Position numbers and translations under genes: made by a program. From Bifidobacterium sp. (GTDB lineage: Bacteria; Actinomycetota; Actinomycetes; Actinomycetales; Bifidobacteriaceae), in contig NZ_JALCLM010000001.1 of assembly GCF_022647885.1 (NCBI RefSeq), positions 1,720,610 to 1,784,609 on the forward strand: DNA of 64,000 nucleotides, in the 5' to 3' direction. Below are positions 18,358 through 27,281 of the stretch, in pieces. Positions within the stretch are counted from its first letter, which is position 1. The number at the start of each line of letters is the position of its first letter. The notes under the pieces are model-generated. The model saw only the letters and a program-made list of their open reading frames with translations, ran no database searches and had not been told where the DNA came from.

Positions 18358-18834
18358 TCAGGAAGACACTCCTGTTGAGCCGAAGCCATGTTCTGCTCGA
18401 TCTGATCCAGGAAGCTTTTCAGCGCTGACAAAACGTGCCTTCACATAGCGTTGAATTACTAGCTGCGCAATCCTGTCACCAGCTGAAAATGTGGCTGTCT
18501 GTTGTGGATCAAGGTTAATTAGCGGAACCTTAATCTCACCGCGATACCCAGCATCAATGGTGCCAGGAGCATTCAGCACAGTCACTCCCTGACGAACTGC
18601 TAGACCAGAACGAGGGTGCACTAAAGCAACAAAGCCTGATGGCAATGCAATAGCTACACCAGTTGGTACGAGGACACGCTCAAACGGTCTCAAAGTGAAA
18701 TCTTCAGTGGTGCGCAAATCTGCTCCGGCGTCACCGTCATGCACGTACCATAACTGAGTGCTTTGATCTCCTTTCAGAGACTTGACCAGCACCTCAACGT
18801 TTTCTGCTTCGTCGTAGTCCTCGTCATATGCCAT
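18358..18834 (-). CDS. dut: dUTP diphosphatase (trimeric dUTPase)
   Basis: Hydrolyses dUTP to dUMP and pyrophosphate, protecting DNA from uracil and feeding dTMP synthesis. The 158-residue protein has the five trimeric dUTPase motifs: DAGADLRT, the HPRSGLAV segment, GTIDAGYRGEIKV, GDRIAQLV and the C-terminal RAEHGFGSTG. The frame runs open to 18915 but the start is ATG 18834: its first base is also the last base of the DUF4193 TAA stop (TAATG). Translational coupling with the upstream gene is therefore likely. Confidence 0.96.
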   Translation of the reverse strand: MAYDEDYDEAENVEVLVKSLKGDQSTQLWYVHDGDAGADLRTTEDFTLRPFERVLVPTGVAIALPSGFVALVHPRSGLAVRQGVTVLNAPGTIDAGYRGEIKVPLINLDPQQTATFSAGDRIAQLVIQRYVKARFVSAEKLPGSDRAEHGFGSTGVSS

Positions 18835-19127
18835 TAGGCAGCGCACTCCTTGCATACAGGCTGACCATCTTCGCTCATGTATGCCAACTGGCTGCGATGC
18901 TTCACCAAGAAGCAAACCGAGCAGATGAACTCGTCGCCCTGCATAGGAATCACGGTGACTGAAGAATCCTCGTTGCTGAGATCAGCACCTGGAAGCTCAT
19001 AATCTTCGGCAATCGCATTCTCGTCATCATCAATGTCGCTGGATGTGCTCGGTGTGCCCTTGCCGAGAGCTTGCAGCGATTCCTCATCCTCGTCTTTGTT
19101 TCGCGGGGAATCATAATCCTGAGCCAT
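18834..19127 (-). CDS. DUF4193 zinc-ribbon protein
   Basis: A 97-residue acidic protein. The first 65 residues are Asp/Glu-rich and probably disordered. The C-terminal 35 residues carry two CxxC pairs (CSVC and CKEC) framing VKHRSQLAY, a small zinc ribbon. DUF4193 is widespread in actinobacteria and its function is unknown to me. The TAA stop overlaps the dut start codon, tying its expression to dut. The Shine-Dalgarno sequence is AAGGAAA upstream of ATG 19127. Confidence 0.9.
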   Translation of the reverse strand: MAQDYDSPRNKDEDEESLQALGKGTPSTSSDIDDDENAIAEDYELPGADLSNEDSSVTVIPMQGDEFICSVCFLVKHRSQLAYMSEDGQPVCKECAA

Positions 19128-19283
19128 CGTTTTCCTTTCATTGGTGCCATATAGTGGTAATCACTGCGCCATAGGATACACGACTTTCTCAGTCACGTTT
19201 GATACGCGATTCGAAATACTCGAAAAATACCGTGTATGAGGCACAATAGTAAAGAACAACATGCGGAGGAAGTTGGTAAGCAG

Positions 19284-20462
19284 ATGCCTGAAGAACCCAT
19301 AAGGGTGGCCCATTTCGACCATGTCACTGACGAGGGCGATTTGGTATTCGTGTTCGATCATCGCCATTTCGCTGTGCGCATTGACGACACTCTCGAACGT
19401 GGTCTTATGGAAGCCAAACAGATTAGAGCAGAAGCCCAAGGTATAGTGCAGCCACAGGCCTCCTCAGCACTACCAATATCTTCGATTCAGTCGTATATCC
19501 GTGCTGGCATGGATACCGCGCGAGTGGCGCAACAATTCTCGGTGAACGAAGCGATAGTGAGACGTTTCTCCGCACCAGTTGAAACAGAAAAAAAATATGC
19601 AATAGAGCAATTTCTGAGCGTGTCTGCGCCTAAAAAATCCAAAGCCAGAAACAACGGCGAGCTAATCGAGGCTTCACTTCGTAATGCTCGCATCAGTCCT
19701 GCCAGTATCGCTTGGAATGCGACACGCCGAAATCACGAACCGTGGCACATTCATGCAAAATTTGAAGCCGCCGGACGCATGGTCAAAGCTGATTGGACGT
19801 GGGATATGCATGACAACAGCGTCAGTGCTTTGAACTCGACAGCTAAGCGTCTACTCGGTGAAAGTGACACGCGTCACGACATCCTCCCGACTTCAATGCG
19901 ACAAGCACTTAATGGCAGAGGACCTACCCCATATGAGTGGATGGACGATGAGATATCCGGTGATGAGGCAAATGAAAGTGAAATTCCACCGGTAGTTCAA
20001 GAACATCGTCCGGCCATAGCGACTCCCCTAGCTCCCCATGCTGCGTCTGAGCAAACACCATCTATACCTGTTCCGACACCTAATGGAAATGCACGCAATT
20101 CAGCAAAAGATAGCAGCAAAACGTCGTCAAATAAGCAAGTATCAGCTCATAATGCAGGTGTCGCAGCAGCCGATACTTCCAACTCAGCTTCACAGCACAA
20201 CTCGAAGGCTAATAACTCAGGTGAGTTCACTGGTTGGCTATATGGCAAATCTCGACAACAGGACGCTTCTGATAGTCAACCATCTGTCGCCGCTATAACG
20301 CCCTCAGTATCAACTGAACAATTCAAAGAAGTCTCTGAGGATGGGGACACTGCGCGGCGTGATAGTAAAGGCAGTGCCAAGAGTAACGAGCAGAATGTCA
20401 CAAACCGCAAGTCAGGACGCTCTGCAGTACCAAGTTGGGATGAAATTCTCTTTGGAGACTAA
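19284..20462 (+). CDS. sepH: SepH-like cell-division protein (DUF3071)
   Basis: About 392 residues. The N-terminal domain (VAHFDHVTDEGDLVFVFDHRHFAVRID...) and the following helix-turn-helix-like segment (SYIRAGMDTARVAQQFSVNE) match the actinobacterial SepH/DUF3071 family. SepH acts with FtsZ to promote filament assembly at division sites. A second folded segment (WHIHAKFEAAGRMVKADW) is followed by a long Ser/Asn/Gln-rich tail ending in SWDEILFGD. ATG 19284 is favoured because homologues begin near this residue; ATG 19236 in the same frame is an alternative. It is divergent from the DUF4193-dut pair. Confidence 0.88.
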   Translation: MPEEPIRVAHFDHVTDEGDLVFVFDHRHFAVRIDDTLERGLMEAKQIRAEAQGIVQPQASSALPISSIQSYIRAGMDTARVAQQFSVNEAIVRRFSAPVETEKKYAIEQFLSVSAPKKSKARNNGELIEASLRNARISPASIAWNATRRNHEPWHIHAKFEAAGRMVKADWTWDMHDNSVSALNSTAKRLLGESDTRHDILPTSMRQALNGRGPTPYEWMDDEISGDEANESEIPPVVQEHRPAIATPLAPHAASEQTPSIPVPTPNGNARNSAKDSSKTSSNKQVSAHNAGVAAADTSNSASQHNSKANNSGEFTGWLYGKSRQQDASDSQPSVAAITPSVSTEQFKEVSEDGDTARRDSKGSAKSNEQNVTNRKSGRSAVPSWDEILFGD

Positions 20463-20465
20463 TCT

Positions 20466-20498
20466 GCTTATGCCACCACTCATTCTGATGGCATAGGC
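20466..20498. terminator. Hairpin between convergent sepH and phosphodiesterase genes
   Basis: TATGCCA (20469-20475) pairs with TGGCATA (20489-20495) and the stem extends with GC pairs around one unpaired base. It lies directly after the sepH stop. No T-run, so confidence is modest. Confidence 0.45.
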
Positions 20499-20551
20499 GC
20501 ACATTCAGCACTCCCCTGCTTGCACGATGTGCGAATACACCAACGAATGCC

Positions 20552-21799
20552 TCAGGCAACATCAATCAAACAGGGAATATCCATCTCCATAAAGCTCTGA
20601 GAACCGTGAACGCTTGGTAATCGCGTGGCTTTATCACTTTGAGTACGACTATCCACAATCGTTGTCGCGCTTGATGTGCTCACGATGACGTTCCCAAGCA
20701 TCTTGGTAACACGATCATCGACTATACCGAACAAACCTTCTTTGATTGCCTCATCTCTCGCCCATACTTGTGCGTGAGTCGACAGGTGTTGTTGCCATCT
20801 GTCGACCACACCTTCAACTTCACTTTCCTTCTGTGTATAGAGCATAGGGGTACGAGGTTCACCACCAACGAGCACTACATCTTGTAACAAGGCTTCATCG
20901 CCAGCAATATCTCGACGTTCCTGTGGCTGGGCAGAGATCATGCCATGATCTGCAACAATCACCATCAGCGTTCCCGCCGGTGCGCAACGCCTCAACATGG
21001 CCAACTGGGAGTCGATACCTTCAAAGGCTCCAATCCACTCATCAGAGTTCCAACCGTAGTTGTGACCGATTTTGTCTGCATCACGAATATAGAGATAGGT
21101 CAATCCAGGTGTTTTTGCCGCCTTACACGCCGCCAAAACCCGACTCTGTGCATTTGTCCCAGAAACATAGTGAGAACCCCTCAGAGCGGCTTGAGTTAAG
21201 GGAGAATTCGCAAATTTTGCCATACCACAGCTTGTAGCTCGCACGCCCTGTGAAGTCAACGATTCAAATATGGTCGGCTGACGCTGTAAATCGTGTGGTT
21301 CAGGGGCATTCTTGAATTGGATAAGCTGGCTCAATTCCCCTGTCTCACTATTTCGCTGTGTGTACCCTGTCATACCCGTTAGCCCCGGGCACGTTCCTGT
21401 GCCAAAAGTCCCCATTGCTGCCACCGTGGTACTGGGAAAGCACGTACTTATGGGACGTTGGTTAACACTGTCTTCCATCAATGAACGCATGTACGGAACA
21501 TGCCCGAGTCGAATGTTGAGATTCCAAAATCCCATTCCATCAACCAACACCACAATTGCAGAAGTACAATCTGGGATGCCGAGGGCCCGTTGCAAAGCCT
21601 TCGGGTCATGATGCACCGCAGTCGCAACAGGGCACCCAATTGCAGCGCTTAGTGCTGGTAGCACTGAAGAAAGATGGAACGCGCCACCTCTTCGAAAACC
21701 ATCAGCGCACAGAGGCGGGATTGAGTCACCATACTGTGCTAGCTCAGCCCTATGCAACAAGGCATTTGTGTCTGGAATCTCAATACTCATAGTATCCAT
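20552..21799 (-). CDS. Alkaline phosphatase superfamily nucleotide pyrophosphatase/phosphodiesterase
   Basis: A 415-residue metal-dependent hydrolase of the type I phosphodiesterase/nucleotide pyrophosphatase family. The first metal site and nucleophile region are IVVLVDGMGFWNLN and CFPSTTVAAMGTFGTGTCPG, where the Thr/Ser of PSTT should be the nucleophile. Later metal ligands are in YIRDADKIGHNYGW and MVIVADHGM. No signal peptide is apparent, so a cytosolic enzyme is inferred. The substrate is unknown. It is transcribed away from parC. No good Shine-Dalgarno sequence is seen before ATG 21799 or ATG 21790. Confidence 0.88.
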   Translation of the reverse strand: MDTMSIEIPDTNALLHRAELAQYGDSIPPLCADGFRRGGAFHLSSVLPALSAAIGCPVATAVHHDPKALQRALGIPDCTSAIVVLVDGMGFWNLNIRLGHVPYMRSLMEDSVNQRPISTCFPSTTVAAMGTFGTGTCPGLTGMTGYTQRNSETGELSQLIQFKNAPEPHDLQRQPTIFESLTSQGVRATSCGMAKFANSPLTQAALRGSHYVSGTNAQSRVLAACKAAKTPGLTYLYIRDADKIGHNYGWNSDEWIGAFEGIDSQLAMLRRCAPAGTLMVIVADHGMISAQPQERRDIAGDEALLQDVVLVGGEPRTPMLYTQKESEVEGVVDRWQQHLSTHAQVWARDEAIKEGLFGIVDDRVTKMLGNVIVSTSSATTIVDSRTQSDKATRLPSVHGSQSFMEMDIPCLIDVA

Positions 21800-21987
21800 T
21801 CAACCACTAGGGCTTTGCACAAATCTTTTACGGGCACAATATGCGGCTGCTCGCCCCTTCTGCACGCTTACTGAAGGCACGCCATAACCGTGGAAATATA
21901 GAGACAAACACTCGTCATTCCACTCAAACATCCATAGGTGTTGGATAATAGATGCCGGATTACAGCAACACAGGAGAGCACAACCGC

Positions 21988-24612
21988 ATGGCATCGCGTC
22001 ACAAAAGCAATACACCGGCATTCGATCCAAGGACTGTCAAAGAGCATATTGTTGAGACACCACTCAACGATGAAATGAGCAAGTCTTTCCTCGAGTACGC
22101 GTATTCGGTGATTTATGCCCGAGCCTTGCCTGATGCCAGAGATGGTCTCAAACCAGTGCAGCGGCGCATCATCTACCAAATGGGACAGATGAATCTCACA
22201 CCTGACCGCGCTTATATGAAGTCTGCTCGCGTTGTTGGTGAGGTGATGGGAAAACTTCATCCTCATGGTGATTCCGCCATTTATGAAGCTATGGTTCGCT
22301 TGGCACAACCATTTGCCATGCGTTTACCACTTGTTGATGGACATGGTAACTTTGGCTCCCTTGACGACGGACCCGCAGCATCGAGATACACAGAAGCGCG
22401 CTTAGCTCCTGGTTCGTTAGGTATGAACGCAAATATCTCAGAGGAGACTGTCGATTTTGCACCAAATTACGACAATAAGCTGCAAGAACCACAGGTACTA
22501 CCTGCCTCAATTCCCAACTTGCTAGTTAACGGCGCTTCAGGTATCGCCGTTGGTATGGCCACGAATATGATTACCCATAATCTTGGCGAAGTAGTTGAAG
22601 CTGCAAAATATGTGATGAACCATCCTCATGCGGATTTAGATGAGCTGATGCGCTTTGTACCTGGTCCTGATTTACCAGGCGGCGGTATCATCATTGGGCG
22701 CGAAGGTATTCGTAAGGCGTATCAAACTGGCCGTGGAGCCTTTGTTACGCGCTCAGCCACACACATTGAAAATGTGACGGCTCGGAAAAAAGCCATTGTA
22801 GTCACACAACTGCCTTATATGGTAGGCCCAGAGCGGGTACTAGAACGTATTTCTGAAGGTGTTAAAAACAGAAAGCTCGAAGGAATTTCGGGAGCAATCG
22901 ATCTTACAGATCGGCACAACGGCACTAGGCTCGTCATCGAAATTAAAACTGGTTTTGATCCGAATGCCGTGTTGCTGCATCTCTTCAAACACACACCTCT
23001 TGAAGAGTCGTTCACCATTAATAATGTGGCTCTGGTCAATGGTCGGCCTCGAACTATGGGTTTACGTGAGCTCTTAGATGTCTGGATTGCTCATCGCCGT
23101 TCAGTGGTCAAACGTCGAAGCCAGTATCGTAAACGCAAAGCATTAGAACGTTTACATTTGGTTGAAGGTCTGCTCCTTGCATTGCTTGACATTGACGAAG
23201 TCATCGAGGTCATCAGAACGTCGGACGATGCAGAAGCAGCCAAGCAGCGACTCATCGCGGTTTTTGATCTTGATGAAATTCAGGCGCAGTACATCCTTGA
23301 TCTGCGTTTACGTCGCTTGACTCGAATGAGCCGTATTGAGCTGGAATCAGAACGTGATGATTTAGTCAAGCGCATTGCTGAACTTGAACGCATACTATCT
23401 TCTGCAGCGGAATTAGATCATGTAGTCGTTACCGAGATGGATGAGGCTGTTGCACAATGGAATACGCCGCGTCGTACAGTGCTTCTTGACGAAGATCCTT
23501 CAGGAGCATTTTCTGCCGTAGCCAATAACCAGGACCAAGACTCAGCAACTTCGAATACCGCGAATATGAGCAGCACGCTCTCAGTGCTTTCCGCTTCGAA
23601 CACTTCAGGAAAATCAGCCACTCCAACCGCACTACAAATTGAAGATACCCCGTGCGCCATAATGATGAGTGCCTCAGGGCTCATAGCACGTACCTCACCA
23701 ACTGCCATTGACGCTTGGAATAGTCGTTCTCCTTCTGAGCGTAGAACCGCAGATGATCAGATTACTACCATATTTGCTACCACCACACGCTCAGATTACG
23801 GCCTGATTACCTCTACTGGCCGTTTGGTCATGGCCCATACAGCCGACTTACCCGCTCTGCCTTCCACCGCTGCATTAAGCGTTTCGGGTGGAGTCCAAGC
23901 GGATGAGTTGCTAGCCATGACTGACAGCACAGAAGCTACCCCAGACGAACGAGCGATTACTGCTGTGTCGCTGCAAGATACTGAGCCCTTAGCCATCGGC
24001 ACCTCGTCCGGTGTAGTAAAGCGATGGAATAGAGAGTCCCCGACAACCATGGATTCGTGGACCATCATTGACTTGAAAGATCATGACAGCGTGGTGTTTG
24101 CAGCCCCCGCTGAAGATGATGATCGCCTAGTGATGATTTCTTCAGATTCCAGTTTGTTGACTTTTGAAGCATCACAAGTGCGCCCGCAAGGTCGCAATGC
24201 AGCTGGCATGTCAGGGATTAGATTGTCGGACAACACCAGAGTTATCTGCTTCAACGTCGTCTCAGCAGGGAAAATCGCTTGGACCTATGAAGAGGGCGAT
24301 AATGGCTTGAGCTCTCAATCTGGAGCAGTTGTACTCACAGTAGCTGGTGACTCAGAAGCCTTGCCAGGTACCGAGAACGGCGCGGCCAAGCTCACCCCAT
24401 TAGAGATGTATCCGGTTAAAGGACGTGGCACTGGTGGTGTGCGTTCTCAACGCTTCCTTAAAGGCCAAGATGAGCTGCTCTTAGCTTGGGTCGGCCCATG
24501 GCCTTTACACGCTTCCACAGCCTCTGGAACGGCGGTGGAGCTACCTCAGGTAGACATGCGCCGTGATGCATCAGGTCAGGAGCTCTCTGCACCTATTTCA
24601 TATGTTGCATAG
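21988..24612 (+). CDS. parC: DNA topoisomerase IV subunit A
   Basis: Type IIA topoisomerase DNA-cleavage subunit, about 874 residues. Features: [25 protein letters not shown] at the N-terminus, the quinolone-resistance region [10 protein letters not shown] (residues 91-100, serine wild type) and the catalytic tyrosine Y134 in ASRYTEAR. A coiled-coil tower follows, then a divergent C-terminal beta-pinwheel domain. I see no GyrA box (QRRGGKG), which favours ParC over GyrA. ATG 21988 with AGGAGA upstream is preferred to ATG 21952. The matching ParE lies at 28915-31293 on the other strand, as in related genomes. Confidence 0.93.
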   Translation: MASRHKSNTPAFDPRTVKEHIVETPLNDEMSKSFLEYAYSVIYARALPDARDGLKPVQRRIIYQMGQMNLTPDRAYMKSARVVGEVMGKLHPHGDSAIYEAMVRLAQPFAMRLPLVDGHGNFGSLDDGPAASRYTEARLAPGSLGMNANISEETVDFAPNYDNKLQEPQVLPASIPNLLVNGASGIAVGMATNMITHNLGEVVEAAKYVMNHPHADLDELMRFVPGPDLPGGGIIIGREGIRKAYQTGRGAFVTRSATHIENVTARKKAIVVTQLPYMVGPERVLERISEGVKNRKLEGISGAIDLTDRHNGTRLVIEIKTGFDPNAVLLHLFKHTPLEESFTINNVALVNGRPRTMGLRELLDVWIAHRRSVVKRRSQYRKRKALERLHLVEGLLLALLDIDEVIEVIRTSDDAEAAKQRLIAVFDLDEIQAQYILDLRLRRLTRMSRIELESERDDLVKRIAELERILSSAAELDHVVVTEMDEAVAQWNTPRRTVLLDEDPSGAFSAVANNQDQDSATSNTANMSSTLSVLSASNTSGKSATPTALQIEDTPCAIMMSASGLIARTSPTAIDAWNSRSPSERRTADDQITTIFATTTRSDYGLITSTGRLVMAHTADLPALPSTAALSVSGGVQADELLAMTDSTEATPDERAITAVSLQDTEPLAIGTSSGVVKRWNRESPTTMDSWTIIDLKDHDSVVFAAPAEDDDRLVMISSDSSLLTFEASQVRPQGRNAAGMSGIRLSDNTRVICFNVVSAGKIAWTYEEGDNGLSSQSGAVVLTVAGDSEALPGTENGAAKLTPLEMYPVKGRGTGGVRSQRFLKGQDELLLAWVGPWPLHASTASGTAVELPQVDMRRDASGQELSAPISYVA

Positions 24613-24624
24613 GGCACAATACTT

Positions 24625-24659
24625 GTTGTTGGTAGCTAGCAAGGCTGGCTACCAACAAC
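24625..24659. terminator. Terminator-like hairpin downstream of parC
   Basis: GTTGTTGGTAGC (24625-24636) pairs perfectly with GCTACCAACAAC (24648-24659) around an 11-nt loop, 12 bp after the parC stop. It lies between convergent parC and MFS genes. Confidence 0.65.
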
Positions 24660-24747
24660 TGCCAGTTCGTTGCATTACCATTCTCGAAGAGACATCCCAT
24701 ACCACTTCACGGTCGCACTATCGATATCCGAGTATCGAGTAGGGTAA

Positions 24748-26019
24748 TTAGATTGTCTGTTGGGCAACTTGGGCTTTGATTCGTTGCATGCTCTCATGCA
24801 TCACAATCATCAGTGCTAACAAGGCCATAAGATACCAAGGGAATAGGGCAATACTCACACTATTCGCAAGAAAACCAAACACTGGCGGCATCAATAGTGA
24901 ACCAGTGTAAGCGCTTGCCATTTGCACCCCGACAATCGCCTGAGAACGTTCTGCACCAAAGGTTTCAGGGGTGGAATGAATCACGCATGGATACACCGGT
25001 GCACATCCAAGGCCAAGCACAACTAAACCACCCAACACACCGAATCCTCCACTAATGGGCAGCATAATCATCAGTAAGCCACAAGCCATGACTGTGTAGC
25101 CGATACGTATCATCGTTGCATCATTAAACTGCATCGTCAGGAAACCGCTTAGTGCACGTCCCACAGTGATACCGATATAGAACATGCTGGCCCAAGACGC
25201 TGCAGAGCTAACCGAAATACCTCGGTAGGTCACCATATAACTGCTCGCCCATAGTCCAGCTGTGGTTTCTATTGCACAATAACAAAAGAACATCACCAAT
25301 ACTTGACTCGCTGCAGGAATGCGCAAAATTTCTCGCACACTCAACGTGGTTGGACGCTGTTTTGACGATAATGCTTCTGCAGCATTCGTAGAAGTCTCTA
25401 GCTTCGGCGAAACAGCACTATCTGAAGCTGAACCACTACTCACGCTTGTTGTAGGTCTCTGCTTCCACAGCGGCACGCTAAACACCAACACCACTGTTAA
25501 GAGAATTTGAAGGATGGCAATATACCTATACCCACCCTGCCAACTTTGCCCGCGAGTTAAAGCAAACCCCATGATGTATGGTCCGATTGACGCGCCCACA
25601 CCCCACATACAGTGCAGCCAGCTCATATGTCGACTGGCATAGTGCAGAGCTACGTAATTGTTGAGTGCAGCATCTACTCCTCCAGCGCCTAGGCCATAGG
25701 GTATAGCAACTAGACAAAGTTGCCAGTAGCTTGTCGATACAGAGAAGCCGAACAACGCCAGTGCCGTAAGGAGAACTGACATTGCGGTGACTTTTCCTGC
25801 TCCAAAACGTAAAGTGATGCGGTCACTAAGCAATGCGGAGATAATCGTTCCCATGGCTATAACCACTGAAATGCCACCGGCATAAGATATGGGAACACCA
25901 AAGCCTTGATACATTGAAGGCCATGCTGCGCCAAGTAATGAATCGGGGAGCCCTAAGCTAATAAATGCCAGATATATCACTGCAAGAAGCAACGTTGCCA
26001 TGCTGTTAATAACCCCCAC
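24748..26019 (-). CDS. Major facilitator superfamily transporter
   Basis: Membrane transporter of up to 423 residues with about twelve hydrophobic helices. A central cytosolic loop rich in Ser/Thr (about residues 188-225) separates the two six-helix halves. The conserved loop 2-3 motif appears as SDRITLRFGAGKVT. The SLGLPDSLLGAAWPSM start is typical of the FucP/DHA3-like group, but the substrate cannot be assigned. The start is GTG 26019 or ATG 25998, the latter with GGGGG upstream. It stands alone, converging with parC. Confidence 0.88.
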   Translation of the reverse strand: MGVINSMATLLLAVIYLAFISLGLPDSLLGAAWPSMYQGFGVPISYAGGISVVIAMGTIISALLSDRITLRFGAGKVTAMSVLLTALALFGFSVSTSYWQLCLVAIPYGLGAGGVDAALNNYVALHYASRHMSWLHCMWGVGASIGPYIMGFALTRGQSWQGGYRYIAILQILLTVVLVFSVPLWKQRPTTSVSSGSASDSAVSPKLETSTNAAEALSSKQRPTTLSVREILRIPAASQVLVMFFCYCAIETTAGLWASSYMVTYRGISVSSAASWASMFYIGITVGRALSGFLTMQFNDATMIRIGYTVMACGLLMIMLPISGGFGVLGGLVVLGLGCAPVYPCVIHSTPETFGAERSQAIVGVQMASAYTGSLLMPPVFGFLANSVSIALFPWYLMALLALMIVMHESMQRIKAQVAQQTI

Positions 26020-26130
26020 GGATACTCAATCAACCATCGTTGATCAGCCGAATTCCACACTCAAGGACCTCATTCTATCGACAAGGTGCAGAAAAACTCG
26101 CCATTTCTCCTCCTAAACCCCTCCGAACTT

Positions 26131-26246
26131 CGTTTGTGTAGGGATTATTGAGGAAACGGGTACTATCCGACAGGCTGAAAGCCCGGCATTGCGCCATTTG
26201 TCGTCTTTAAAACGATTGCTTCGCGATCGTAATCCCTACACAAAAG
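26131..26246. repeat. MITE-like element, copy B (116 bp)
   Basis: The left end CGTTTGTGTAGGGATT (26131-26146) pairs with the right end AATCCCTACACAAAAG (26231-26246), one mismatch. The interior has a hairpin near the right end (GATTGC TTC GCGATC). It occupies most of the 250-bp gap between the MFS gene and the XRE regulator gene. Interior sequence is unlike copies A, C and D. Confidence 0.82.
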
Positions 26247-26269
26247 AATTCGTTCACGCATATGCATGA

Positions 26270-26485
26270 TCACTCAGTATCATCCTCAACATATTCGAGC
26301 ACTTCACCAGGTTGACACTGCAATACTCGACATATTTCATCAAGTGTCGAAAAACGTATTGCTTTCGCTCTACCATTTTTCAATACTGAAACATTCACCG
26401 GGGTAATACCTATAGCGGTAGCAAAATCATTCACCGACATTTTTCGACGGGCGAGAACAACGTCAAGATTTACACGTATAGCCAT
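26270..26485 (-). CDS. Small XRE-family transcriptional regulator (YozG-like)
   Basis: A 71-residue Cro/CI-type helix-turn-helix protein consisting of the DNA-binding domain only (MSVNDFATAIGITPVNVSVLKNGR is the HTH core). Such small regulators are typically paired with DUF2975 membrane proteins. Its ATG is one base after the DUF2975 stop, so the two are translationally linked. It probably controls its own operon and perhaps the divergent DUF4173 gene, whose upstream region carries inverted repeats. This target is inference. Confidence 0.92.
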   Translation of the reverse strand: MAIRVNLDVVLARRKMSVNDFATAIGITPVNVSVLKNGRAKAIRFSTLDEICRVLQCQPGEVLEYVEDDTE

Positions 26486-26486
26486 G

Positions 26487-27032
26487 TTAAATCACCGCTT
26501 CCAACTCACCATGTTGCTGCGTTGCAGTCACCAGCAAATTGCGCATCACCACCATTAACAAGATAAAAGCCACCTCAATTATCACGAATACTAGCAATGC
26601 CAGTAGTAGTCCCAGCGGTCCTAATTGAGCTACCAGTCCAGCATGAATCAGTAAGCCACCGGTGAGCACTGTGGCAGCACACGCTGAAACAATAATGACA
26701 TCAACCCACCTGAATGAGCCATCAGAAAAAACACTCCCTCTGCCAGCTTTCGAAAGCAATTGCCACAGTGCAATCAAGGCGACTTCAAAGCATACGATAA
26801 TCAGCACCGTAACAATGAGGTACGGTACACGTAAATAAGCGTGAGTTGGGTCTTGAACAGCATATTCATCAGATATTTCGGGCAGCAACCACAACTGAGC
26901 AGCAATGCCCACACATTGAAGTATTGCGATAATCACCTTTAAGACCCCTAATAACCAACCCTGTAAAGACCGTCGCTGGTTAGTACCTCCTTGTTCAGCT
27001 TGCGCTTCCACCTTCTTATTCAACGTTGCCAT
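26487..27032 (-). CDS. DUF2975 membrane protein
   Basis: A 181-residue membrane protein with four predicted helices (near residues 28-50, 70-95, 108-130 and 138-165). The arrangement matches DUF2975 proteins, which nearly always sit beside a small YozG-like regulator, as here. Function is unknown; a membrane-sensing partner for the regulator is a common suggestion. GGAGGGGGCAACAC precedes ATG 27032, a strong ribosome site. Confidence 0.85.
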   Translation of the reverse strand: MATLNKKVEAQAEQGGTNQRRSLQGWLLGVLKVIIAILQCVGIAAQLWLLPEISDEYAVQDPTHAYLRVPYLIVTVLIIVCFEVALIALWQLLSKAGRGSVFSDGSFRWVDVIIVSACAATVLTGGLLIHAGLVAQLGPLGLLLALLVFVIIEVAFILLMVVMRNLLVTATQQHGELEAVI

Positions 27033-27195
27033 GTGTTGCCCCCTCCATATTGGTATCCCCGATCTCTCTCATCCATCTCTGACCTTGAAACTACGTTATG
27101 AAACAGTTCTACTACAAAGTATCGCTTATCAATATGTTTCTATCGTATCTCAATAGCATTCAATTTGAAGAATCAGTGATAAATCGAAATACAAT

Positions 27196-27220
27196 AGATT
27201 ATTATCGATTTTCGATAGAT
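27196..27220. promoter_or_regulatory. Candidate operator: inverted repeat upstream of DUF4173 gene
   Basis: TATCGATTTTCGATA (27204-27218) is a 6-3-6 inverted repeat. It is flanked by two direct copies of ATAGATTAT, one just before and one just after. Several other TATCG/CTATCG words lie in the 27100-27190 stretch. The region separates the XRE/DUF2975 operon from the divergent DUF4173 gene, a usual place for a regulator site. The assignment to the XRE protein is inference. Confidence 0.45.
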
Positions 27221-27281
27221 TATGCTCGACTTGGAATCATCCTATGCGGAAGCACACAACAACGGCAGAGAAAGGCAACTC

